In this document: piece after piece, positions 35,016 through 44,943 of the stretch
Layout: each line of letters opens with the position of its first letter
Numbering within the stretch: position 1 is the first letter of the stretch
From: Brevipalpus yothersi
Lineage: Eukaryota; Arthropoda; Arachnida; Trombidiformes; Tenuipalpidae
Assembly (NCBI GenBank): GCA_003956705.1
Contig: QZCP01000679.1
Location: 152,348 to 216,347, forward strand
DNA length: 64,000 nt
Direction: 5' to 3'
Program-made: the position numbers and the translations under genes
Notes under the pieces: model-generated
The model's input: only the letters and a program-made list of their open reading frames with translations
What the model was told of the DNA's origin: nothing
The model's database searches: none

Positions 35016-35120
35016 TTTCCGGACATGTCCTTTAATCAACGAAACTCTCATGATCCAAGCAAATGTTCAACACATGTACTGATAAGAGTAGAAATGTTAA
35101 TATATTTAGATAGATCAGTA

Positions 35121-36149
35121 TCAACGGAGACAGGTAAGATGTCTTCCTCCATCAACTGACAATGTCACACCAGTGATAAAGCTTGATTGTGAGTCATCGG
35201 CAAGAAATTGTATCGCTTTTGCCACTTCCTCTGGATTCCCTGGTCGTCCGAGAGGATGAGTAGTTTTCGATCGTTCCAAGAATGCTTGATATTCTTGATC
35301 ATTCATACCTCCACGTCTATGAATCTCAGTGATTATCACCCCAGGATTAACTGCATTCACCCTCACGCCATCAGGAGCCAATTCAAGAGCAGCACATCTG
35401 GTCAAATGATCCAAACTAGCCTTGCTGGTATTGTAAACTGCTACACCGGCGAATGATCGCAAACCGTTAACACTCGATACGTTAACAATGTTACCCTTGG
35501 TCAGTTTGAGGTGTGGAATGGCAAGCTGCATTAAATGATAGCATGATCGAACGTTTATATTCATCACCTCATCGAAGTCTGCCAATGGAGTAGTCTCAAC
35601 TGTTCCTTTCTTGATGATACCGGCATTATTGATCTATGGGAGGAATAAGATGGCTTGTTGAAAAAAATGACTATAGAGCGTTAACTAGAAATGAGCAAAA
35701 AAAAAATAAAAGAATTGATTTTCTAAGGTTACCAAGATGTCTATTTTTCCAAAGAACTTGAGTGTTTCTTGTATCAATCTTTCTCTTGTTGATTCTTCTC
35801 CAATGTCTCCATCAACGATCAGGACCTGATTTTCTTGCAATTTTTCGGAACATTTTTTCTTGACATCACTCAAATTCTGCTTATTTCGGCCACTCAATGA
35901 TAGACAACAGCCAAGTGAAGCCAATTGTAGTGCAGTTGCTCGTCCAATACCTGAACTTGCACCTAATAAAAGTAATAAGATCAATTTGAGGATAATCCGA
36001 TCAACTATTTTTGGTCAAAAGGTGTTTTATGAAACTCAAGATTTGAAGAACGAAGTGGAACATGAAGCATTATCCACATTTGAGGAGCAAACTCACGATG
36101 AATACTAACCAGTAACGATGGCTACTTTATTGATTAATTGAGATGCCAT
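35121..36149 (-). CDS. Short-chain dehydrogenase/reductase (classical SDR, FabG-like)
   Basis: NAD(P)-dependent oxidoreductase. Exons are 36149..36110, 35962..35733 and 35633..35121, giving 260 residues, the usual length of classical SDRs. The Rossmann motif VTGASSGIG is split by intron 1 after the first base of Gly. INNAG follows (Asn of the tetrad region), then NVSSVNG with the catalytic Ser and YNTSK with Tyr and Lys. VNAVNPGVIITE, FLADDSQSSFITGVTLSVDGG and a C-terminal CLR complete the fold. The GRNKQNL after the second strand, with Arg in place of an acidic residue, suggests NADPH preference (inference). The substrate cannot be assigned. The ATG gives MASQLINKVAIVTG, the expected N-terminus. 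It abuts the right end of the candidate element. Confidence 0.95.
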
Positions 36150-37309
36150 TGTGAATATTTTGACAATAAAAATTTATGTGTAAATTGAATAGGAAAACAC
36201 TCTAAATTGCCATGTGGAATGCTTCTCTTGTCAGCTGGTTGGAACATGTTACCAATGGTTACGATGAGAACTTCTCAATGAGAAAGTCTTCACATTACAG
36301 CATCACATTTCTCTGGTATTTATCGATCAGGACAGTTTTCTTGTCCGATCTGAGAATGTTAGACCATACATTAAACCGACTAGTCTAGAGTAATTCTTGA
36401 TTTCCTTTTTATTAAAGGTAGAATCTTCTCGACTCTCGACTGGAGGCAAGTGATTTCATTGTCAATATGATTGCTCATGGTTTTCCCAACCAAATATTTA
36501 TGGTGGATAGGACACAATGGCAAGACAACTCATAGTAATCTGATAATCACAGCCAATTTTAGATAGGATCAATCGAAAATAGTTTGTCAAAGTATCAGCA
36601 AATATTTGAATTGATCCATGAAAAAAGTTCATGTTCTTCGAGTATTTTCTAAGTTTCTATTCGAATCGAAACTTTCTCCATGAGCGTTTATTTTTTCCTT
36701 CTTCTTTCTCTCTCAAGTAAGAATGTTAGATTCACAAGTCAATTAGGTTATGAAATATTTTTCCTCACTAATGATTTGAGGTTAACTATCATGGACTATG
36801 CAAATAATTTATAATCATATTCTGATTGAAGATATCCTTTTTTCTTCTTCTTCCGTTTGGACAAGCCTCATTTTACCATTCAGTTCTCTCGAACATTCGA
36901 ACATCACATACTGATAGAGGAAAGGAGGTGGCAAGAATGATCATGAAATTGATTATGTAACGCACAGCTTCAAGAGAATTTGCTCTCGGAAGAAGCTACT
37001 GTTTGATTGGAAGAAAAGTTTGGGGATTGAAGTTTTTTTGAACGAGAATCATCATTTTGCCCTCAACTTCATGTGCTCATAACCCTCAACTACGTAATTC
37101 ATGTGAATATAATTTGACAGTTATCGATTGGAGATAAAACATCTTATTTTTGAGGAGATCACCTTTTTTTTCTTTTTCAATCTCTTATCAATTCGTCAGA
37201 AACCAATCGTGTACCCAGAATTTTGTCAACTACATAATTCACTGAAAAATATGGAGGGGAGATGAATTTTCCATCTCTAACTTAGTTGACCTGCCTTTTT
37301 TCTGGCAAC
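36150..37309. other. Intergenic: SDR 5' flank to secreted-gene promoter
   Basis: AT-rich with several poly-T/TTC runs (near 36690-36710, 36838-36852). No supported exon. Confidence 0.5.
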
Positions 37310-37349
37310 TATTTAAAGCTAGCATTCTCCCCATAGACATTAGTCAGTC
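37310..37349 (+). promoter_or_regulatory. TATA-like box plus arthropod initiator
   Basis: TATTTAAA at 37310-37317 is followed about 34 nt later by TCAGTC at 37344-37349, the arthropod Inr consensus. The spacing suits a TATA-Inr core promoter. It would start transcription about 70 nt upstream of the ATG at 37417, supporting that start. Confidence 0.45.
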
Positions 37350-37416
37350 TTCAGTGCAAATTACTCACTTTTGTTCATTACTCAATATCATTGGTCTCAT
37401 TTTTCTCTGTTCAACC

Positions 37417-38136
37417 ATGAAGTATTTTACTTTTCTCATCATTGTTCTAACATCATCAGTGAATGGACTTCCAACACCCAATAATACAGAATCTGCCCGA
37501 GATATAGCCACAGATGCAGTCAAAGCGGCCTTAGCACCTTTGGGTGTCGTTGTTGGAGTTGATTCCGCTGTCCTTGGCTTTTCTACAGTCAAGCTTGGTG
37601 AAGGTGTCAAAAGTGTTGGAAGTGGAGTGGTTTCTGCTGGTGATAATCTCAGCAATCTGGGAAAAGATTTTCAAGTTATTGGTTCAGAGCTTTTTAGACT
37701 TGAAACTGGCTTCAATATTCCGATCGTTCACACTGGTACACAAATAGATGCTCTTCGAGTGATTTGCAAACTTCCCAAGCTGTTTGCCATGATGGTTTTG
37801 GGTGAACAGATTATACTCTGCAATTCATCAATGATTTTAGAGGATCCACTTGGTGATTCAACTGAGTTCCCTGAGGGAAATTCGAATGATGACTTGGACT
37901 CGGCAACTACGCTCAAGACACCATTGAATCGTCCTCCAACACCATTATTAACCCCTTCAACATCTCAATTCAAATTACCAACCACTCCATCCGCTCAATC
38001 CAGACCATTTAGCCCATCGAGACCATCCACTCCATCCTCTCTCTCAACTTCATCCACACTATCAACCCCATCAAGTACAGCCTCCGAAGCAGAAATTGCT
38101 ACTTCCGAGACAAAAAATTTTCCCGATGAAGATTGA
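37417..38136 (+). CDS. Secreted protein with S/T/P-rich C-terminal tail, unrecognised
   Basis: 239 residues in one exon. The open frame extends upstream, but the first in-frame ATG is 37417 and gives a clear signal peptide (MKYFTFLIIVLTSSVNG, cleavage before LPTP). Residues about 30-105 are Ala/Val/Gly-rich with a repeating amphipathic pattern (LGEGVKSVGSGVVSAGDNLSNLGKDFQ), followed by a short stretch with two Cys. From about residue 150 the tail is acidic, then strongly Ser/Thr/Pro (SRPSTPSSLSTSS), as in O-glycosylated mucin-like secreted proteins. AATAAA occurs at about 38287, 150 nt after the stop, and a TATA/Inr pair lies upstream. The tidy promoter and poly(A) signal suggest a real, highly expressed gene. 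Function unknown. Confidence 0.65.
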   Translation: MKYFTFLIIVLTSSVNGLPTPNNTESARDIATDAVKAALAPLGVVVGVDSAVLGFSTVKLGEGVKSVGSGVVSAGDNLSNLGKDFQVIGSELFRLETGFNIPIVHTGTQIDALRVICKLPKLFAMMVLGEQIILCNSSMILEDPLGDSTEFPEGNSNDDLDSATTLKTPLNRPPTPLLTPSTSQFKLPTTPSAQSRPFSPSRPSTPSSLSTSSTLSTPSSTASEAEIATSETKNFPDED

Positions 38137-38547
38137 TTGAAAAGTCCAGTTTCCTGAGATGGATAAAAGAATTTCAACTCACCGGAAACTCTTTCAATTT
38201 TTAGTCTCTTAATTTGGAATGATAGCCTAGCTCTTAGCCTCCCATCTCATTACTTTGAATATTGAATATCACATCATGTTATGACCAATAAAAAGAAAAT
38301 TTATGCCCATTCCTTGGATTGAAATCGAAGAAGAAAACTTTCTTCTCTCTCAACTTTGACCTCGAATTGAGCCGAAAAAGGTGAAAAATACAGATATCTG
38401 GATACTGAAATTATGAGATCGGTATCTTTCGCGCTTCTCTTGACCGTTGACAAAGTTATGAGTCATTAATGTTTACTCCAATGTTTATCAACATGTATAT
38501 CAGTTAATTGGATTGATTGTGTGTGATTAATTGATTGTCCATTGGCA
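38137..38547. other. 3' flank of secreted gene
   Basis: Contains a poly(A) signal AATAAA at about 38287-38292; nothing else seen. Confidence 0.55.
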
Positions 38548-39831
38548 ATGATATATCCTGATAGCATAGCCTTCAGGCCACCGATACCGGTACCGGAGCC
38601 ACCGAGGGTGAGTTTAACCGGTCCCAAGAAGAGTTGAGAGATGAGTCTTACTGATTGGCCGCCCACTTTTTGTGCATGTGATTTGAAGCATAAACTTTGA
38701 TTGTTTTGTAAGCTGAGAAAATTTTTACTTTTTCACACTTTCCTTCTTATTCATTAATTGTCTCTCACTATGTGTCCTATAGATAATCAACACCAGACCT
38801 CTTGTTCCGGATTTGAGTATAAGTTCAGATGGGGACACAGAGCTTTTGTCTGTTTCATCCAATGTTCGAGGCAAATCTTCCTCGAAACAATCAGGTAAAC
38901 ACTTGTTGCTCAAATTTAAAACTTATTCATTAATTGTAGAGCTGCCTTCGAAAAAAAGCGACAAGAGAAAGCCATTCATCACTAATGTTCATTTTGTTCA
39001 TCAGTCTCATTATCCAAGGAGAAGAATGAATCTCGTACCAAAAAAGCATCTCAAGAGGAAAATAATAATAATCACAATGGTCGACAGTGTGCATGTAAAG
39101 ATCAAAATCAATTCTTACTGACTGTTCTGAAAACTCAGGAGGAACAACTGGAAACATTAACTAAACAAATGAAAGAACTTCTCAAAATTAATAAAGCTCA
39201 GCTTAAAAGGAATAAACAATTGGAAAAAGTATCCGTTGGAACAATGACTGATGATTCTGGTAGTGCGGGTCCTGTGTACGAATTTATTGACAGAGGTCGA
39301 CCGAAACAAAATCGTCAAACAGAACCAAAAACTAGCCTCGACTCACCACACTTTACCGATAGTGATTTCCATTCTGCTTCTGTCAATTTATCAGCCGATC
39401 AAAGTTGTCAAGAATCTTTGATAGATGATGCAGTGTACGAAAAAATTTTATGTGAAGTTGGAAGTCGCTTATCCAGGTCTCGAAGTGAAGAGAGAGGTCG
39501 AAGCAAGCGTCAAAATCATCCTCCACACCCAACTCATCAAAAAACTCATGAGCACTCTTGTCCAAAGCATACATCACATTGCTGTTCACCGACGACTGGC
39601 TCAATCATCCATCAACATGCAACTCGATGTGGCCCACCCATTGTAGAAAAACATATTCATTCTCGTTGCATCGATAGATATCGACGATCACCTTCTCCTG
39701 AACCTATCATAATTACGGAGAGAACAGAAAAATATTTAACCAAAGACCCTCGAGACAGAGATTTTAGAGATAGATTGAGAAGAACTCGTTCCTCTGATAT
39801 ACATAGATATCTCGACAGGTTCGAGATTTGA
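38548..39831 (+). CDS. Coiled-coil protein resembling STIL/Ana2/SAS-5 centriole factor
   Basis: Exons are 38548..38607, 38783..38894 and 39005..39831, giving 332 residues; phases close and an in-frame TGA lies upstream of the ATG. It starts with a Pro-rich segment (FRPPIPVPEPPR). A short coiled coil follows at about 93-125 (LLTVLKTQEEQLETLTKQMK), then SVGTMTDD. Near 196-212 is DDAVYEKILCEVGSRL, which has the look of the STAN motif (human STIL: IYQDLLGQVNHLL). The tail is His/Cys-rich and then Arg/Ser/Asp-rich. Order and size fit Drosophila Ana2: Pro-rich N-terminus, central coiled coil, STAN. These proteins recruit SAS-6 and Sas-4 to start procentrioles and are phosphorylated in STAN by Plk4. 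The similarity is weak and short; an unrelated coiled-coil protein is possible. Confidence 0.5.
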
Positions 39832-40714
39832 TTTTATATCATTCGATGACTTGATAGAGTCATTTCTGACTCTCTCATAATATTGATTCACTCATCAATC
39901 ATCAGTTAACAAATGACCATCTTCCCACACAATTGTAGAGAATGTAAATAGCATATTTTTTTCAACAAGAGGCTTACTTCTTATAGTCCTTTCTTATTAA
40001 AACGAGTACAAATGAGGATCCTATGACAGGATCTTTTATATATTTTTAACTCATTTGAATTACATCATAGCTCATACTCTTTTAGTCAGTGGTAAAATAC
40101 CCATGAATTTCTTCATTTTAGCTGATTGATAGCTGCTCAATCGTGCAACTCAAGTTGTATTGTCTTGATCTAACGAAGATAGGGCACACGATTAGCCGTT
40201 TCTTATTCTTCATTTAGCCACAATGATAAATCAATAAACATACGATCGAATTTTTTACTCTTTCAAACGATTAAGAACATTTTTAAAGCCTCTAATAACT
40301 AAAAGAGCCTGGTGAACTTAATTATGTTCATAGATCACGAATCTCGTCATCAAGAAAACCGGTCTGAGAGACATATTCAAAGTTTTTATCACTTCAAATC
40401 TAGAACTAAGCGCGTTGAAGAATGATTATAGTTCAAAATATCGTTTGTAAATCATTAATCTTTGATTTGTATAGAATGTATATAAATACAGTTTTACATG
40501 GCTTGGGTACAGTAGATAAAAATTCTGGTGAGAGTTCTATCAGTCAAGAATCATGAGCCATGCTGTTCACAAGAAAGTTCTGATGAAATTTCTCTTGAAC
40601 TTAATGAGAAGAATCAGCTCATGGGCGACAAAAGTTTCAATTAACATTGATTCCAAAGATGAAGAAATGAGGGGAATAGTTGAGTGCAGCTGAGGCTAAT
40701 ATAACTAGCCTTTG
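39832..40714. other. Convergent 3' flanks
   Basis: AT-rich, no supported exon on either strand. Confidence 0.55.
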
Positions 40715-43116
40715 CTAAGAGACTTTTGATGCTGAGTGAGGGATATCAATGCTAATTGTGTCATTTCCGAACCGTAGCCTCAATCTTTTGGGTCCAGCAA
40801 CCAAATTGAGATCATTTTTCCACGAGCTTTCCTTACAACTTCTTGGAGTTGGCTTGCGCTTTGCAATTGGACAGCCAACATCGATCTCAGGTTTTTTAGG
40901 ATCATCAGATACATCATCAAGCTCAGAGTGGTCGAGATTATCTTGATCATTATTTGCAGAGCTTGATTCTCTTCTCTTTTTCTTTTTACGAAGCTTTCTT
41001 TTACCATCTAGATTACCAGTGTTTTTGACCATATCTTTCAGGGGTGAAAGTGAGCTACAATCACTTGCTGATGATGGTAAAACTTCATAAGTGACCTGTT
41101 CCCATTTGTCATTTGTTCTTCGATTCAATTCATTGAGTTCTCTCTGTCCTACCCTTTGATTGGTAGGACTGGAAGTCTTATTTCCCAATCTTTTTACTCT
41201 AATAGTTAACTTAAGACAGCCTTGTGGCTCTACTTTCATGCTTCTAGAGCTCAAACGAGTATCATCGACATCATTGGCACAATCAACGGATCTTTTTTGG
41301 TATCCCGTTGATTGTGATTGTGAATTGGTATATGATGGATCACAGTTGATGAGAGCTTCATCGTCTTCAACCATATGCTCAGGAGTTGGACCCAATATGT
41401 TTGAATCATTCGAATCTTGTACAGATTTTGAGCTTGAGAGACGAGAAGATCTTCGAAGAGGAGTCTTACGAGATTGTTCTGATTTTTCTTCCGGAAAATA
41501 TTCCAAATTTCGGTTCTCCTTGGCAACCGGATCACTGTTAACCTGTAGGTCCACTTCGTTTGATACTGACTTTTCAATTTTGGTATTTTTGGACTTTTCT
41601 TCAATTGAAGGAGTCTGTAGTAAGTTCTTTGCCTTCGCACTTCTTGTGACTAATACTTGAGGGTTTTTTTCCTCGTCAGCCAGTCGATCAACGATAGATG
41701 AGATCTTATTCTTGAGAGAACAATTGGACACATTTCGGCAGCGATTGATCCTAGCTTGATTTGGATTGCATGAATTTTTATCAGAATTTTCTTTCACCCC
41801 ACCAATGATTTCATCTTTCTCTTTCTTTCGAGCTAACTGCTTCATTCGGTTAAGACGATTATCAGTCTCTCGAAAACTGTACACACTTTTCTGTGGGAAT
41901 CCAGTTTCCATCGAATGTTCTGTTTTGCGCTGAGAAAAAGCTCCAGTACCACGTCTTTCACATGTTTCACACTCACAGTAACAATTGTTATCACCAAAGA
42001 AATCTTCACCATAAAAGCAACAAATCTCCTCTCCAATGTCAATATTACGTAAAACCTTAATGCAGGCAGCATCTCGTCCTGTGGACACAAATTTACAGCT
42101 AGCTCGACAATCATGATTGATAAAGGCTCCTGGTCCTAACCAAAGTTGGGCACAATTTTTACGACAAGAGTACATAACGGAGAAATCATTCAAACCAGGC
42201 TTGAGCATCTCTTCCTCCTCTTTCTCAGTCAATTCAGCAATACAACCAACGAGCATTTCTATTTTTTCATTTTTAAACCACTTCTGTGTGGCGGTGAGTT
42301 TCGCTCCACAATTTCCTTCAGCTGAGTACCTGTATGAAGGCAGCAGAAAAAAGTATCGATCAGATTTTCACCAAACACTTTGTGTGCATACTCACCTTAA
42401 ACATGGCTGAATTTCGAATCCAGAATTCTTATCGAAAATTCTTAGAAATCTATAAACATGATCTTTAAATAACTTTTTCTGTCGTGCATCTCGATTGTGA
42501 TAAAAGCTATTAGCCCAATCTCCAGCGACCAACTTGTTGAAAGCAAGTTCATAATTTTGATTCTTCTTAAATTGAAGCACAACAGATTTCAGATAATCTT
42601 GAGAGACTCTGGGTGGTTTGAACCTGATAGAGTTGACGGATAAGAGATAAAATTCAATCAGCTTATGGTAATCAGATTCATGAGAATAGTAAAAGCAAAG
42701 AGTATTTTACTCTTTGAGTAAAAGAGAATTAACACCACAACTAATCGATCAGAAAGAACGTCTGTCTTTCTTGACCAAAAAAATTAATGTTTAGGCCCCC
42801 CAAGAGTACTGCAGGGTGAGCCTTCAAATTTTTTTGGGACATTCATCCATTCATTTAGAATAAAAGTAGGAAAATTGAATCACCTTAAATTCATTTTATG
42901 AGTACAGAAACCTAAATAAGGGTCGACAATCAAAGCAGTGGCAAGATCATCGAATTCGCATAATTCATGGGCAGTAAGTCCGATGGAGGAATAATTCGAA
43001 TTTCTTATTGAATGATGATTATTATGAATACTTTCAGCCGTTGATGCGGTGGTAAAATTGGATTGTCCCCGATCACCGGTTTTCCTTCCATTAGTAATAG
43101 ACTTGTCCACAACCAT
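40715..43116 (-). CDS. KMT5B: Histone H4K20 methyltransferase SUV4-20 (KMT5B/C)
   Basis: Deposits di/trimethyl H4K20 in pericentric and silent chromatin. Exons are 43116..42884, 42623..42396 and 42329..40715, giving 691 residues. The open frame continues upstream to a GTG, but the first ATG is 43116 (MVVDKSITNG). The N-terminal family block LVDPYLGFCTHKMN is at about residues 65-80 (as IVDPYLGFCTHKMN), spanning up to intron 1. The SET domain follows (residues about 150-270): NDFSVMYSCRKNCAQLWLG, then GAFINHDC, and EEICCFYGEDFFGDNNCYCE, with the C-x-C-x2-C zinc cluster after it. The remaining 400 residues are charged, Ser- and Lys-rich and poorly conserved (SKSVQDSNDS, RKLRKKKKRRE). The single invertebrate gene is equivalent to vertebrate KMT5B and KMT5C. 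Confidence 0.96.
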
Positions 43117-44943
43117 AATTGATAAATTCACATTGAATCAACTCACACACTTCACATGAGCTTGTTGTTGTTGAAGATAAATAATAATAATAACAAAACA
43201 TTGTTCTCATTGATACACCAATTCATGGTGATAATGTTGGAAGAGATTAATTGAGACCATGATTGCATGAATAAAAGCATTATTTCCATATAACCTATAT
43301 TGTTAGGGATGTCAAATCACAGAAGGGTCAAACAAGAATTGAACCAATTAAATTTCACTGTATAACAGCTCAATTGGGATCATGTCCATCTGACCGAGAG
43401 AGAGAGCAAAAAAGTGTGAGAGATAGAGAAACAATGATTTAAATCTCAAGTCAGCGCACAATTTGAACAAAACACTTTTAAAATCGATCTCATGAAAATG
43501 AACATTCACAATGGTAGAAAATAAACAAATGATCGATCTACATCTGTATCTGTGATCAGGAAAAAACTATATAATTTTGATGATTAATTTACTTTCAGGC
43601 CACAAAACATTTCATCTTTCTCTCTCTCACTACAAAGCAAACATAAACAAAGCACTGGAAGAGGTGGGACAAGAGTACAGATGATTGTGACTATGTTTTG
43701 CCACTGATTGACCGATGGCTGGATCAGGCTTGTATTGTATGGGTGAGAGATTAAAATAAATGCCAATCAAATTGAATGAGGACAGAGGAAGAAAATGTTC
43801 ACTGGACACTTATTAAGTATCGATAAATGATGATGATTAAATTCGGATGGTTTATAGCTGTTTCGGTTTAAATCTTTTCACAGAAATGATGACAGAAGAA
43901 GAGTTTCAACTATATTGTATACATTTTCTCTCCCTCTTTGCTCACTCTATTTACTATCTCTCTCTTCCTCTCTTTCTTTCTCTCTTACTTTTGGATTGTA
44001 TTGATCAATGGTTCATTAATTGAATGAATTCTAATGGTATTCTGGTAATTTGAATTTTTTTTCTCTTCTGATAAATATGTAATCTCATTGATGGCCATCA
44101 AAATTTGGGATCGTTTCACCAAACTTCAGACAGATTATGGAAAAAGGCACTGAGCTTATGAGCCAATAATCGCAATCTAGATGAGTATTGAGTAAGAATT
44201 ATGGAACTTTGGAGCGTTTCCAGATGGCCAACAACGAAAATGGATTGTAAAAGGCTTGCTACGAATTCTTATTGTTGAAAAAATTTTCGTTTTAATACTA
44301 GATGAGTAGCCTTAGTAGCAATTTGGATCAAAATGATGTGTAAATCAAATCCACTACCTGCTAGATGAACGGTATTTTGATTTGTGAAAACTTTTACCTC
44401 ATGAAAGAAACACTGGACCATTTTGAAGATGAAGATAAATTGATGGATTGTATACAAGTCATAATTACTGAGGTCACGAGGTCATTATGGAGCTGTTATT
44501 GAAATACCTTCCAAAGAGCAACTCCTGTAGTGATCATTCCTGGCTCATCGAAGTAGCTTAATGAAAAACGAGAGATAAACTACAGTAGATCTGGAAAAAC
44601 TTTACTTGGCTCCGAAGTGGCCTGTTCCAAGTAAGAGAAAAGTATGACAAAAGGGTAGAAAGGAGAGAGTTGGAACTTGTAAATTTTCATGGAAATTTTA
44701 GAAAGTTGATCAAATGTTTCATAAGACTTTTGCATAAAAGATGCGAACACCACTGAAAAAACTCAGTTAGTACATAGAAATTAGGATAGTTTTGATCTGT
44801 TTTTGAATTGGACAGCTGCTCTCTTTCTCATTATAGATGAATAGATACCGATTTGAGAGATGAGCATGTGTATACATGTTCGGATAAATATTTATCATGT
44901 TAAAACAAACGAGACAATCGAAAATGGTGATAAAATAACAACT
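43117..44943. other. Intergenic between SUV4-20 and WDFY genes
   Basis: No supported exon. CT-rich tracts occur near 43925-43990. The WDFY-proximal side is its 3' flank; the other side is the SUV4-20 promoter region. Confidence 0.5.

Larger units (their letters stand above)
33227..35033. mobile_element. Candidate DNA transposon with SWIM-domain ORF
   Basis: An exact 18-bp inverted repeat, AAAGGACATGTCCGGAAA, lies at 33227-33244 and in reverse complement at 35016-35033. Past it the two ends continue imperfectly alike (GGCC/GGGC, T-rich, then ATTTTGA). The 1,807-bp interval carries one SWIM zinc-finger ORF, a type often carried by arthropod DNA elements. It also carries a subterminal tandem repeat at about 33381-33597. 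No clear target-site duplication was seen outside the repeats (GGAC on the left, AATC on the right), and no DDE transposase was recognised. It is therefore either non-autonomous, decayed or wrongly bounded. Confidence 0.45.

Noticed and set aside
33200..35060. Target-site duplication for the SWIM element
   Set aside because: Tetranucleotides outside the inverted repeats differ, and the TTAA near the right end has no match on the left.
38466..38666. Minus-strand ORF with a Gly-rich segment (LGGSGTGIGG)
   Set aside because: It is the antisense of the Pro-rich first exon of the plus-strand STIL-like gene, which has start, donor and matching phase.
38813..39121. ORF reading through the second intron of the STIL-like gene
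   Set aside because: It leaves the frame of the long C-terminal exon. The 110-nt GT-AG intron 38895-39004 restores the frame, while a 45-nt alternative does not.
40780..41660. Several ORFs of 65-166 codons overlapping SUV4-20
   Set aside because: Shadows of the Ser/Lys-rich tail of SUV4-20 in other frames.
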